64,000 bases of DNA from Archaeoglobales archaeon (GTDB lineage Archaea > Halobacteriota > Archaeoglobi > Archaeoglobales > Archaeoglobaceae), in the NCBI GenBank assembly GCA_030055525.1, contig JASFYJ010000005.1:53429-117428 (forward strand). Reading direction: 5' to 3'. Positions 11,159 to 19,701 of the stretch are shown in pieces; the first letter of the stretch is position 1; each line of letters begins with the position of its first letter. The translations under genes were made by a program, and so were the position numbers. The notes under the pieces are model-generated. The model was given only the letters and a program-made list of their open reading frames with translations, had not been told where the DNA came from and made no database searches.

Positions 11159-11968
11159 ATGGAGTGGTTTACAGAAAGGTACAACGGTTCGGGGCTTGAG
11201 ATAAAAGTTGTAAGAAAGATAGCTGAAGCGAGATCCATACAGCATATAGAAGTATATGAAACAGAGTTCTTTGGCAAGATGCTTGTGATAGATGGCAAAA
11301 TCCAGCTGACGGAACTTGATGAGGTGTTTTACCATGAAATGATTGTACATGTTCCAATGATGATGCATGAAGCTCCGAGGAAAGTGCTTGTTATTGGAGG
11401 TGGGGATGGAGGTACCTTGAGGGAAGTTCTAAAGCATGAAGTGGATGAAGTCGTTCTTGTAGAGATCGATAGAGCAGTTATAGATCTCTCGAGAGAGTAT
11501 CTGAAGATAGATCAGGGAGCATTTGAAGATGAAAGGGTTAGAATTGTAATAGAAGATGGACTCAAGTATGTTGAAAGATGCGAAGATCGTTTCGATGTGA
11601 TAATCGTTGATAGCACAGATCCTGTAGGGGTTAGTGACCCGCTTTTCGACGAAAAATTTTTCAAAAATGCCTCAAAAATATGTGATATTATCTGCTGTCA
11701 AGCACAGTCGCCGATTGTTCAAAAACACCTTTTCATAAAACTCTGGAAAAACGCTAAAGCTTTCGAAAAAAGGAGAGTTTATCTGTCATATATACCCACT
11801 TATCCTCTAGGATATTGGGCGTTCATTGTCGCTGGACAGGTAGACAAATTTTTTGAAGAGAGGTTCGGTAAATTAAAAGGGAAAGTCAAACACTATAATC
11901 CCGAGCTTCATAGAGCTGCGTTTGCTTTACCTGAGTGGTTAAAGAGGGAGATAGATGTATCTGGATAA
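11159..11968 (+). CDS. speE: polyamine aminopropyltransferase (spermidine synthase)
   Basis: VLVIGGGDGGTLREVLKH, VEIDRAVIDLSREYL, DVIIVDSTDPVG motifs; ATG at 11159 preferred. Confidence 0.92.
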   Translation: MEWFTERYNGSGLEIKVVRKIAEARSIQHIEVYETEFFGKMLVIDGKIQLTELDEVFYHEMIVHVPMMMHEAPRKVLVIGGGDGGTLREVLKHEVDEVVLVEIDRAVIDLSREYLKIDQGAFEDERVRIVIEDGLKYVERCEDRFDVIIVDSTDPVGVSDPLFDEKFFKNASKICDIICCQAQSPIVQKHLFIKLWKNAKAFEKRRVYLSYIPTYPLGYWAFIVAGQVDKFFEERFGKLKGKVKHYNPELHRAAFALPEWLKREIDVSG

Positions 11969-13076
11969 AGAGGAAGAAAAAATGCTTGAAAGTGAAAATG
12001 AAACTGTTTCAAAAGCTATGGAGTTACTTGTAACTCTTGGAAAGATGTTCAAAGCTGAAAGACTTGTTAAAATAAAGTCTGCTCACATATCAGGAATAAG
12101 CTACGATAATATCGGTGATCCTGGTTTGGAGTGGATTGAGTCTTTGAATGCCAGAGTTTCTGTACCTACTACTGTAAATCCAGCTGGAATGGATCTGAAG
12201 AAATGGAAAGAAATGGGGATCGATGAGCGGTTTTATGAAAAACAAATAAGAATACTGAAAGCGTTGAAAAATCTTGGAGCCGATCTGACGCTGACATGTA
12301 CACCTTACTATATAAACAGACCAAGCTTTGGTGACCACTTGGCTTGGGCTGAGAGTTCGGCTGTAGTTTATGCAAATTCAATTTTAGGTGCTAGAACTAA
12401 TAGAGAAGCTGGAATAACATCTATAGCAGCGGCGATTACTGGCAGGACTTTGTACTTCGGTTTACACATTAAAGAAAACAGAATGCCAACCGTAACTGTA
12501 AAAGCAAAGGGCAATCTAGCAGCGGTTGGATACATTGCGGGGAAAGAGCTTAGAGGAGAGATCCCTTATTTTATATTTGAAAAAAAGCCATCGGAATGGG
12601 AGCTTAAGCAACTTGCAGCATCCTTGGCAGCGACTGGAAGTGTTGCTATGTTCCATGCTGAAGAGATAACTCCAGAGTTTAGAGATTTTGATGTTCCAAA
12701 GGAAATAGTTGAAGTGGAAGGAAAGTTGGAAAAAGAGTGTAACGCGGATTTGATAGCCATCGGGTGTCCGCATGCGTCAAAGGAAGAGTTAGAGGAGATT
12801 CTAAAGCTAATCGGAGATGAAAAAATAAAAAGGGAACTTTGGATTTTTACTTCACGAAGAATTGCTGAGGAGAGTATAGATCTGGTAAGAAAACTAGAGA
12901 AGATGGGGGCTAAAGTGTATTGCGACACCTGCATGGTCGTCTCTCCAGCTTCAGATAGATTCAAATGCGTAATGGTAAACTCTGGAAAGGCTTTGCACTA
13001 CATTCCGGAAAGAAGAAAATGCGAAGTAGCCTTCTCCGATTTAAAAAATTGTATCAGAATTGCAAAAACCCCTTAA
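11955..13076 (+). CDS. aconitase X large-subunit-type protein, probable phosphomevalonate dehydratase large subunit
   Basis: DUF521/AcnX pattern: HISGISYDNIGDPGLEWIE, PTTVNPAGMD, LTCTPYY, WAESSAVVYANSILGARTNRE. Confidence 0.85.
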   Translation: MYLDKEEEKMLESENETVSKAMELLVTLGKMFKAERLVKIKSAHISGISYDNIGDPGLEWIESLNARVSVPTTVNPAGMDLKKWKEMGIDERFYEKQIRILKALKNLGADLTLTCTPYYINRPSFGDHLAWAESSAVVYANSILGARTNREAGITSIAAAITGRTLYFGLHIKENRMPTVTVKAKGNLAAVGYIAGKELRGEIPYFIFEKKPSEWELKQLAASLAATGSVAMFHAEEITPEFRDFDVPKEIVEVEGKLEKECNADLIAIGCPHASKEELEEILKLIGDEKIKRELWIFTSRRIAEESIDLVRKLEKMGAKVYCDTCMVVSPASDRFKCVMVNSGKALHYIPERRKCEVAFSDLKNCIRIAKTP

Positions 13077-13491
13077 GCCAGCCAACTATCTTCTCCTCAT
13101 CTATTGCATCCTTTTTAATAAGTAGGTATTCTACATCTTTTGCCTTCTTTTTGGCCATCCCTTTGTAGAATTCTGCGTACCTTTTTTCATCAAAACCGCC
13201 GTAGGTTATTACTAGACCGATCTTTTTTGCGTTCATCCTTCTCATAAAATACGTAACTGGCGGACAGTTGAAGGTCCACTTCGGAAAGCAGATTATTATA
13301 GCATCTTTTGTAACTTTTTCGAATTTTGCCGGTATTTCGAGCAGGGGGATGAATGAAAGAAGCAACCAGATTATGTAGGGTAATTTAAAAGATCTTATTT
13401 CAAAGATCCTGCAGTTTAAAGCTTTTCCGATTATTTCTGCTACTCTCTTTGAATTGCCTGTGAATGTGAAATAATAAACCGCCACTTCCAT
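13054..13491 (-). CDS. flavodoxin-like protein
   Basis: VAVYYFTFTGNSKRVAEIIGKAL phosphate-binding motif. Confidence 0.7.
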   Translation of the reverse strand: MEVAVYYFTFTGNSKRVAEIIGKALNCRIFEIRSFKLPYIIWLLLSFIPLLEIPAKFEKVTKDAIIICFPKWTFNCPPVTYFMRRMNAKKIGLVITYGGFDEKRYAEFYKGMAKKKAKDVEYLLIKKDAIDEEKIVGWLKGFLQF

Positions 13492-13535
13492 GAACAGATA
13501 AACTTAATATAACATAAATACCTACTCTTTATGAG

Positions 13536-14474
13536 ATGCAGATAGTACTGTTGGAATCTGTAATGAGAATACTCAAGAAGGCTGGCTTTTCAATGGCAAA
13601 CTTAGCTGATACTAAGCCAAGATGTTTCGATGTGGTAGCGAAGAGGGGTGATGAACTATATCTAGTAAAGGTTCTGTACAACGTTGACTCTCTAAAACCA
13701 GAATCGGCGGAAGAGATTAAGAAGCTTTCAAGATTACTGTCTGCTGTGCCAGTTATAGTAGGAGAAAGGTTCAAGAACGATTTTCTTGAAAGGGGGGTCG
13801 TTTACACGAGATATGGTATACCTGTTGTCAATTTAGCTACATTTTATGATTACGTTGTAGAGAACATTCCACCGCTAATTTATTCCGCTCCCGGCGGTTA
13901 CTATGTAAGAATCGATGGCAAAAAAATCAGAGAGATACGTGAAAAACTTGGAATAAGTATAGGAGACATGGCAAAAAGGCTTGGTGTTTCGAGGAGAACT
14001 GCAAAGAAGTATGAAGAGGATATAGACACGAATTTGGAAACAGCTGCAAAAATAGAGGAACTACTTGGAACTCAAGTTATTAAAGCAATTGAATTCAAGT
14101 CTTTCGTAGATTACGATTTGGGAGAGATGGAAGAATCAAGTGAAAAAACAAAATTCGATGAAACTTTGGTACATCTTTCTGAGATAGGTGTAAAGGTACA
14201 TCCTGTAAAACAAGCACCGTTTGATGCGGTATCTCTTGCAGAAGACGAACTAGTTCTTACCGGTGTAAAGCCGGTGAGAGAAATCAAAAGAAGGGCGATG
14301 ATATTTGGGGAAATATCCCGTGTAACGGAGAGTAGAGCAGCTTATATAACTGAAAAAGATGTAAAGGTCAACATAAGATCGGTCGTCTTCATTTTGAAAG
14401 AGGAACTAGGTTCTATAACTTCAGCGAAAGATTTTATATCTCTTATAGATGAAAAAGCTAAAGGTGAGAAGTGA
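13536..14474 (+). CDS. archaeal HTH-type transcriptional regulator (Cro/C1-type HTH)
   Basis: IREKLGISIGDMAKRLGVSRRTAKKYEED helix-turn-helix within the conserved archaeal regulator architecture. Confidence 0.8.
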   Translation: MQIVLLESVMRILKKAGFSMANLADTKPRCFDVVAKRGDELYLVKVLYNVDSLKPESAEEIKKLSRLLSAVPVIVGERFKNDFLERGVVYTRYGIPVVNLATFYDYVVENIPPLIYSAPGGYYVRIDGKKIREIREKLGISIGDMAKRLGVSRRTAKKYEEDIDTNLETAAKIEELLGTQVIKAIEFKSFVDYDLGEMEESSEKTKFDETLVHLSEIGVKVHPVKQAPFDAVSLAEDELVLTGVKPVREIKRRAMIFGEISRVTESRAAYITEKDVKVNIRSVVFILKEELGSITSAKDFISLIDEKAKGEK

Positions 14475-14986
14475 TGCTTGAATATTTGTACCCTCTTCGA
14501 ACGTATCTGATCGTTTCCGGGGTTGAAAAACCGAATATCATGGCTGCAGACTGGGTAGTACCTTTGTCGTTCAATCCTCAGCTTTTAGGTGTTGCAGTGG
14601 GTCGTCAGAGGTATACCCATAAGTTAATAAAAGAACTTGGTGAATTCGTGGTAGCTGTACCAACCCTAGAGCTTTTGAAAGAAGTTTGGATAGCAGGGAC
14701 CTTAAGTGGGGCGAAAGAAGATAAGTTAGCTAGGATGAAATTAACTTTACTTAAATCGAAGAAGGTGAAAGTACCATCTATAAAAGAATGCCAAGCCAAC
14801 TTGGAGTGCAGAGTCGTTAAAGAGTTAGAAGTGGGAGATCATACGCTTTTTGTTGGGGAAATAGTCGATGTAACTTTTGGAGATGCATTCATTAAAGGGA
14901 AACCAGATCTGAGTTACAGATATATAATGCATGCTGGTTTTGGTAACAACTTCACAACAAATACGAATGAAAAATTCGAAATTTAA
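14471..14986 (+). CDS. flavin reductase-like / flavoredoxin family protein
   Basis: YLYPLRTYLIVSGVEKPNIMAADWVVPLSFNPQLLGVAVGRQRYTHKLI. Confidence 0.85.
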   Translation: MMLEYLYPLRTYLIVSGVEKPNIMAADWVVPLSFNPQLLGVAVGRQRYTHKLIKELGEFVVAVPTLELLKEVWIAGTLSGAKEDKLARMKLTLLKSKKVKVPSIKECQANLECRVVKELEVGDHTLFVGEIVDVTFGDAFIKGKPDLSYRYIMHAGFGNNFTTNTNEKFEI

Positions 14987-15580
14987 CTAAAATTTTTTCG
15001 CCTGATATATAATAGCTACATAAGAGCCGGCAAAGAGTGATATCAAAAATAGCGCTATCGCTCTGTATATCTGGTTTTCTCCTGAAACTGACTCTATTTG
15101 GGATCTAAGATCTTGAATCTCAGAAGTTTTGCTTGTTAACTCAACTTTCATTTTTGCCAAATCCAGCTGCAGCCTTTCAATGTTATCGTTTAGAAGCTTG
15201 TTTTGGACTTCTAACATACTTTTTTCTTTCTCAAGTTCGTCAACTCTTTTGTTTAGCTCAGATAATGTCTCTTCATATCTTTTTAATTGTCCTTTTAATT
15301 TTATAAATTTCATCTGATAGTTAGTTGCCGAACCGATAATCTGACTCTCATTGACTTCTTTAACCTCCAAATCCAAAAATTCTGTACCGTTGACTAGTAA
15401 AAAGTACTTTCCAGCAGAGCAGTTGAGGCCAACATACAGATAATGCTCTCCTGGATCCGCAAAAGTTGAATCTAGAAAGAGACAATTGCTGCTGACGCTC
15501 AGATAAGCCGATTCGTTGAGGTTGAAACTTATGATGTCTCCGGGTATAGCGAGGATTGCCAAAATTAGCATCTCTATCAT
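14987..15580 (-). CDS. exported coiled-coil protein with C-terminal TM
   Basis: Signal-like N-terminus, coiled coil, TM near C-terminus; overlaps the upstream gene by 4 nt. Confidence 0.6.
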   Translation of the reverse strand: MIEMLILAILAIPGDIISFNLNESAYLSVSSNCLFLDSTFADPGEHYLYVGLNCSAGKYFLLVNGTEFLDLEVKEVNESQIIGSATNYQMKFIKLKGQLKRYEETLSELNKRVDELEKEKSMLEVQNKLLNDNIERLQLDLAKMKVELTSKTSEIQDLRSQIESVSGENQIYRAIALFLISLFAGSYVAIIYQAKKF

Positions 15581-16095
15581 ATCAACCCCCCAAGAAGTGT
15601 ATTAACCTCTTCTCGAATTGATTCTACTTCTCTCTTAGAAACATCCCTTGCAACCCTTGCGTGCAAAATTATATCTTCATTTAGCTGAGCAACCAAGACC
15701 CTTTTATCTCCGGAAGACAGGACGGCTTTATCTACATCTAAAACACTTTTTATCACCTTCATAATTTCCGGAGCAATAGCTGCATCACTTTCGGGAGTTT
15801 TGCTGTTTGAAGCTATTACCAAGCCATCGTTAGTAAGCATTGTTACATCGGTGAGCATGTATCTAGCTGCAACGTACTCTACCAACTCCTCCAAGCTCTT
15901 TGGTGGGCCTCTTTCAAGTTTTTTCACTCCCTCCTTTTCGAGAAACTCACTTATAACATTCACTCTTGTTGTCATCTTTAAAGATTTAGCTTCGTTCACT
16001 TCTCTCTCTAAAATTCTGTTTGTAGCGATGAATCCCAAAATTGAACCAGAGGCTGCAGCTATTGCGAAAACTACTAAATCTATCATTCTGGTCAC
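15577..16095 (-). CDS. membrane-anchored roadblock/LC7-like domain protein
   Basis: N-terminal TM, then VTMLTNDGLVIASNSKTPESDAAIAPEIMKVIKSVLDVDKAVLSSGDKRVLVAQLNEDIILHARVARD, a typical roadblock alternation. Confidence 0.65.
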   Translation of the reverse strand: MTRMIDLVVFAIAAASGSILGFIATNRILEREVNEAKSLKMTTRVNVISEFLEKEGVKKLERGPPKSLEELVEYVAARYMLTDVTMLTNDGLVIASNSKTPESDAAIAPEIMKVIKSVLDVDKAVLSSGDKRVLVAQLNEDIILHARVARDVSKREVESIREEVNTLLGGLI

Positions 16096-16379
16096 CTCAT
16101 AAGTTTGGCAACCTCTTCAAGACTCATGCTGTCGACTTTTTCAGCCAACTTGAATGCATCATCCAATTTTGTCATATCCAATTTGTTGCAGTTTTTTATC
16201 AGATTTTTTGCCTTCAACTTTGCAAGACCGGCTTTACTTTTTTCAACGCAAACCATCGCAGAAGAGTCCCTCTTTTCGAAGTATATTGCTAGAGATGCTG
16301 TTATTATGAGAGCCTCATCCACAGAAGAGTTCAGAATTTCAAAAAGATCTTCATCGCAGTTGCCAAACTTTTTCACCAT
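16092..16379 (-). CDS. hypothetical protein of the roadblock cluster
   Basis: Short ORF; ATG at 16379 preferred (MVKKFGNCDEDLFEIL); overlaps next gene by 4 nt. Confidence 0.6.
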   Translation of the reverse strand: MVKKFGNCDEDLFEILNSSVDEALIITASLAIYFEKRDSSAMVCVEKSKAGLAKLKAKNLIKNCNKLDMTKLDDAFKLAEKVDSMSLEEVAKLMR

Positions 16380-16380
16380 G

Positions 16381-16683
16381 TTACCCTTCTTCAGAATGTA
16401 TTGCATCATCCACACCTCTTAACTCTTTAAGGAGTTCAAGTATGTTATCTTCACGCATTGGAAAAATCAAAAATTTATCTTTAGATTTATATACGCACAT
16501 CTTCATTCCAGCGTTGAAGTAACCTATTTCAAAATCATCAGGCAATTTTTTTACTATCTCAATGATTTTTTTTGCAGCATCATCTTCTTCTTTGCTTAGA
16601 AGGTAGGATCTAACCTCGTTTTTGCTTACTATACAGTATCCCCTTCTGAGCGCTCGGTAAAGTTTGCTCATAATACTTATCAT
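16381..16683 (-). CDS. hypothetical protein of the roadblock cluster
   Basis: Short ORF directly upstream in the same operon; alternative internal start MSKLYRALRRG. Confidence 0.55.
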   Translation of the reverse strand: MISIMSKLYRALRRGYCIVSKNEVRSYLLSKEEDDAAKKIIEIVKKLPDDFEIGYFNAGMKMCVYKSKDKFLIFPMREDNILELLKELRGVDDAIHSEEG

Positions 16684-16792
16684 GGTTTTTTTTAATGGTA
16701 TTTAAACTTTTCTTAAAGAGAACATCAATAACTTTCGAGTTGCAACTTAGTGTTTTTGCAGCTTCTTCGGAGTTAGGACAAAATAAATTAAA

Positions 16793-19579
16793 TTAGGTGA
16801 TGTATATAGCTGGTTTTCCCGGTATAGCAGCTTTAATTTTTTCTTTCGGAATTTTTTCTGAGCTAATCACAACTTTCAACCCAGTTTCGCTTTCAATGAA
16901 GTTTTTGTTCTCTTCTATCACGTACTTCTCGTCTATTATGGTTATCTTTTCCATCGATAACTTTTTGATTAGATCCAAGACCTCTTTTCCTTTTTTACGT
17001 AGTTCATCATCTTCCATCAGCTTTTTCATTGCATCTTTGACGTTTCTGACCTCAGAAAACACTCTTGCAACTTTCATCTTCCACTCTTCAGCAATTCCTA
17101 TGTATGCTACTTCTGGATTCTCCATAAACTTTTTTATTTCGTTTATGTCATCTATTAGCCTAATTATATACTCTTCGCAAGCTTCAGCAACTTCATTTAT
17201 TTTCGATTCATCATACTCAGGATACTTTTCTAGGCTTACAAATGTATCGTGCTTCATATGCCAGAGTTCTTCGCATATATGCGGTGCAAAGGGGGAGAGT
17301 AGCTTAATCCAGTCATCCAGTATCAGTGATAGATTCTTGCCACCTCTTTTGAGGTACCATCTCACCAGGTTCATAACCTCAAAGAATGCTGAATTCAGCG
17401 CTCTTCTTGTCTGTAGCTTTTGCATCGCTTCATTTGTTTCTTTAACAAGCTTCTGGAATCGACTTACTAGCCATCTGTCAAGTGTTGTAATTTCTGAAGG
17501 TTCTTTCATGTAGTTCTCCGATACAATACCGCAGAATCTTTTTAGATGGGCTGCTAAGCTTTCGACTTCTTTGCTTTTCCAGTCTGCATCGCTATCGTAC
17601 TCTGATGCATGGAGAATATAGATCCTCGTAACATCTGCTCCGTAGTTTTTAACTGCTTTTTTCATTGTAAGCAATGGACCTTTGCTTTTGCTCATCTTTT
17701 TTCCCTCCAAGCTGACGTAGCCATTTACAGCAATCGCTTTTGGATAGTATCTCTCCGGAAATATGGCTATGTGGTGGAATAGATAGAAAAGTAGATGGTT
17801 AGCGACAAGATCTTTACCGCTACTTCTCAGATCGACAGGATACCAGTATTCGAATTCTCTTCTTAATCTTTCTAAGAACTCGATACCCAGTTTTGACTTT
17901 CTAGCAACCTCCTCAATTTTTCCTTCACCTAAAAAGACGTAATCAAAAAATTCCGGCACGAGGTTTTCAGCTTTCAAGGAACCTTCGTTTATGTGCTTCG
18001 CTAAGATATAGTAGGCCATGTATATCGTTGAATCGGAAAGACTTTCTATCAGCCACTCTTTATCCCAAGGGATTCGAGTCCCCAGACCTTTCCTCCTAGC
18101 GCATGCTTTGTCCTTTAACCACTCGATTTTATTTTTGAATTCTTCTTTATAGTAATCCGGGATAATCTCCATCCTCTCAAGATGTTTTAAAACTGCATTC
18201 TTCCATTCCGCTTTTGAATATTTTATAAACCACTGATCTCTGACGAGTTTTACTACACATTTTGTACCACAGCGACAGATAACGGGCTTTTCACTAAATT
18301 CATAAAAAACATCACCAAGTCCGGAATCGATAAGCTTCCTTTCAACCTTTTCTTTTGCAATAGCTACTTTTTCACCGTTAAATTCTGTATTTTCCATCAT
18401 TAAACCTGTGTGAAATTCTTTCTTATAAAGCTGTTTTGTTGCCTTTTCTAAGGCTTCGAAGTCTTTCTGACTTTTGGCTCCAAAATCCTCCATAACCTTT
18501 TTGGCTGGTATTCCTTCTAGATCTGTTTTTATTATGACTATCGGTTCAATTTTTTCAACCAAACTTTTATCCAACCCAAAACTTTTTAATATCTCTTCGT
18601 TCTTTTTGAGATCTTCGATAGCTGCAAAATCAAAAGGAGCATGAGCTGGGACACTCATAACGATACCTGTAGCATTGTCTAGATCAACAAAGTTTGCTGG
18701 CAGAATTGGAACTTTTCTGTTTGTGAGGGGAACAACAACTTTTTTGCCAAAGAAGTCTTTCGCATCAACTTCGCATATAAATTCTACTTTTTTGTCCGTA
18801 TGTAGGAGCTTCTCATATGCTTCTTTACTAATAAACCATTTTTCTCCGTTTACTTTGGCAACAACGTATTTTGCGGGTTTCAACCATATGTTTGTCACTC
18901 CATAAACTGTTTCTGGACGTAAGGTTGCGCATGGAAATACTAAATCTGAACCTTCAAGATTGAATTTTATTACTGTGTACTCCACTATCGTCGCATCTTC
19001 GCCAGCCAACAGATCGTGATCCTCAACCGGATTTTGGTCGTGCGGACAGTATCTCACGGGATGGGAGCCCTTATCTATTAGTCCCTTCTCCTTCAACTTC
19101 CAATACTGCCATTCTATGAACTTCTGATAACAAACGTCTGTAGTTGTGAAAACTCTCCGCCAGTCGATCGAATATCCAATGCATTTCAATGATTCAAGGG
19201 CTTCTTTAGAGAAGTATGCAACTATCTTTTCAGGAGTCGTTAAATTTAGAAGTTCCTCAAGCGGTACATCGTGGTATTTTGTATAAACTTCGATCGTTTT
19301 AGAATCTCTTTTTTCAATAAGTTCGGCGAGTCCAATAATTGGCGTTCCAGTAACATGGAACCCCATAGGGAATAATACGTTGTAACCTTTCATTCTCATG
19401 TATCTGGCAAAGGCATCTCCTATAGTAAAAGTCCTTGTGTGGCCCACGTGGAGATTACCGTTAAGGTACGGGTAAGGGATAGTAATAAAGAATTTTTTTC
19501 GATCATCTGGCTCTGACTCGAAAATTTTTGCTTCTTGCCAAATCCTTTGCCACTTTTCTTCTATCTCTCGAAAGTTCAT
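16793..19579 (-). CDS. leuS: leucyl-tRNA synthetase (archaeal type)
   Basis: PYPYLNGNLHVGHTRTFTIGDAFARYMRMKGYNVLFPMGFHVTGTPI and KMSKSKG motifs, 928 aa. Confidence 0.97.
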   Translation of the reverse strand: MNFREIEEKWQRIWQEAKIFESEPDDRKKFFITIPYPYLNGNLHVGHTRTFTIGDAFARYMRMKGYNVLFPMGFHVTGTPIIGLAELIEKRDSKTIEVYTKYHDVPLEELLNLTTPEKIVAYFSKEALESLKCIGYSIDWRRVFTTTDVCYQKFIEWQYWKLKEKGLIDKGSHPVRYCPHDQNPVEDHDLLAGEDATIVEYTVIKFNLEGSDLVFPCATLRPETVYGVTNIWLKPAKYVVAKVNGEKWFISKEAYEKLLHTDKKVEFICEVDAKDFFGKKVVVPLTNRKVPILPANFVDLDNATGIVMSVPAHAPFDFAAIEDLKKNEEILKSFGLDKSLVEKIEPIVIIKTDLEGIPAKKVMEDFGAKSQKDFEALEKATKQLYKKEFHTGLMMENTEFNGEKVAIAKEKVERKLIDSGLGDVFYEFSEKPVICRCGTKCVVKLVRDQWFIKYSKAEWKNAVLKHLERMEIIPDYYKEEFKNKIEWLKDKACARRKGLGTRIPWDKEWLIESLSDSTIYMAYYILAKHINEGSLKAENLVPEFFDYVFLGEGKIEEVARKSKLGIEFLERLRREFEYWYPVDLRSSGKDLVANHLLFYLFHHIAIFPERYYPKAIAVNGYVSLEGKKMSKSKGPLLTMKKAVKNYGADVTRIYILHASEYDSDADWKSKEVESLAAHLKRFCGIVSENYMKEPSEITTLDRWLVSRFQKLVKETNEAMQKLQTRRALNSAFFEVMNLVRWYLKRGGKNLSLILDDWIKLLSPFAPHICEELWHMKHDTFVSLEKYPEYDESKINEVAEACEEYIIRLIDDINEIKKFMENPEVAYIGIAEEWKMKVARVFSEVRNVKDAMKKLMEDDELRKKGKEVLDLIKKLSMEKITIIDEKYVIEENKNFIESETGLKVVISSEKIPKEKIKAAIPGKPAIYIT

Positions 19580-19647
19580 AGGTTTAATTCTAGTCGGGGT
19601 TAAATTTTTTGTGTTCTCAAAGCGACCATATAATAATAATGATAATT

Positions 19648-19661
19648 TTATAACGTTATAA
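19648..19661. promoter_or_regulatory. perfect 14-bp palindrome TTATAACGTTATAA upstream of the acyl-CoA synthetase gene
   Basis: Read directly from sequence; about 40 nt upstream of the 19702 start, next to a TTTATATTT TATA-like stretch. Confidence 0.4.
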
Positions 19662-19701
19662 TATATTTGTAAATCTTTATATTTGAGTTCAATTACGAAG
19701 A

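Noticed and set aside
16797-17513. 238-aa plus-strand ORF
   Set aside because: Fully antisense to leuS; Ser/Phe-rich composition typical of a shadow reading frame
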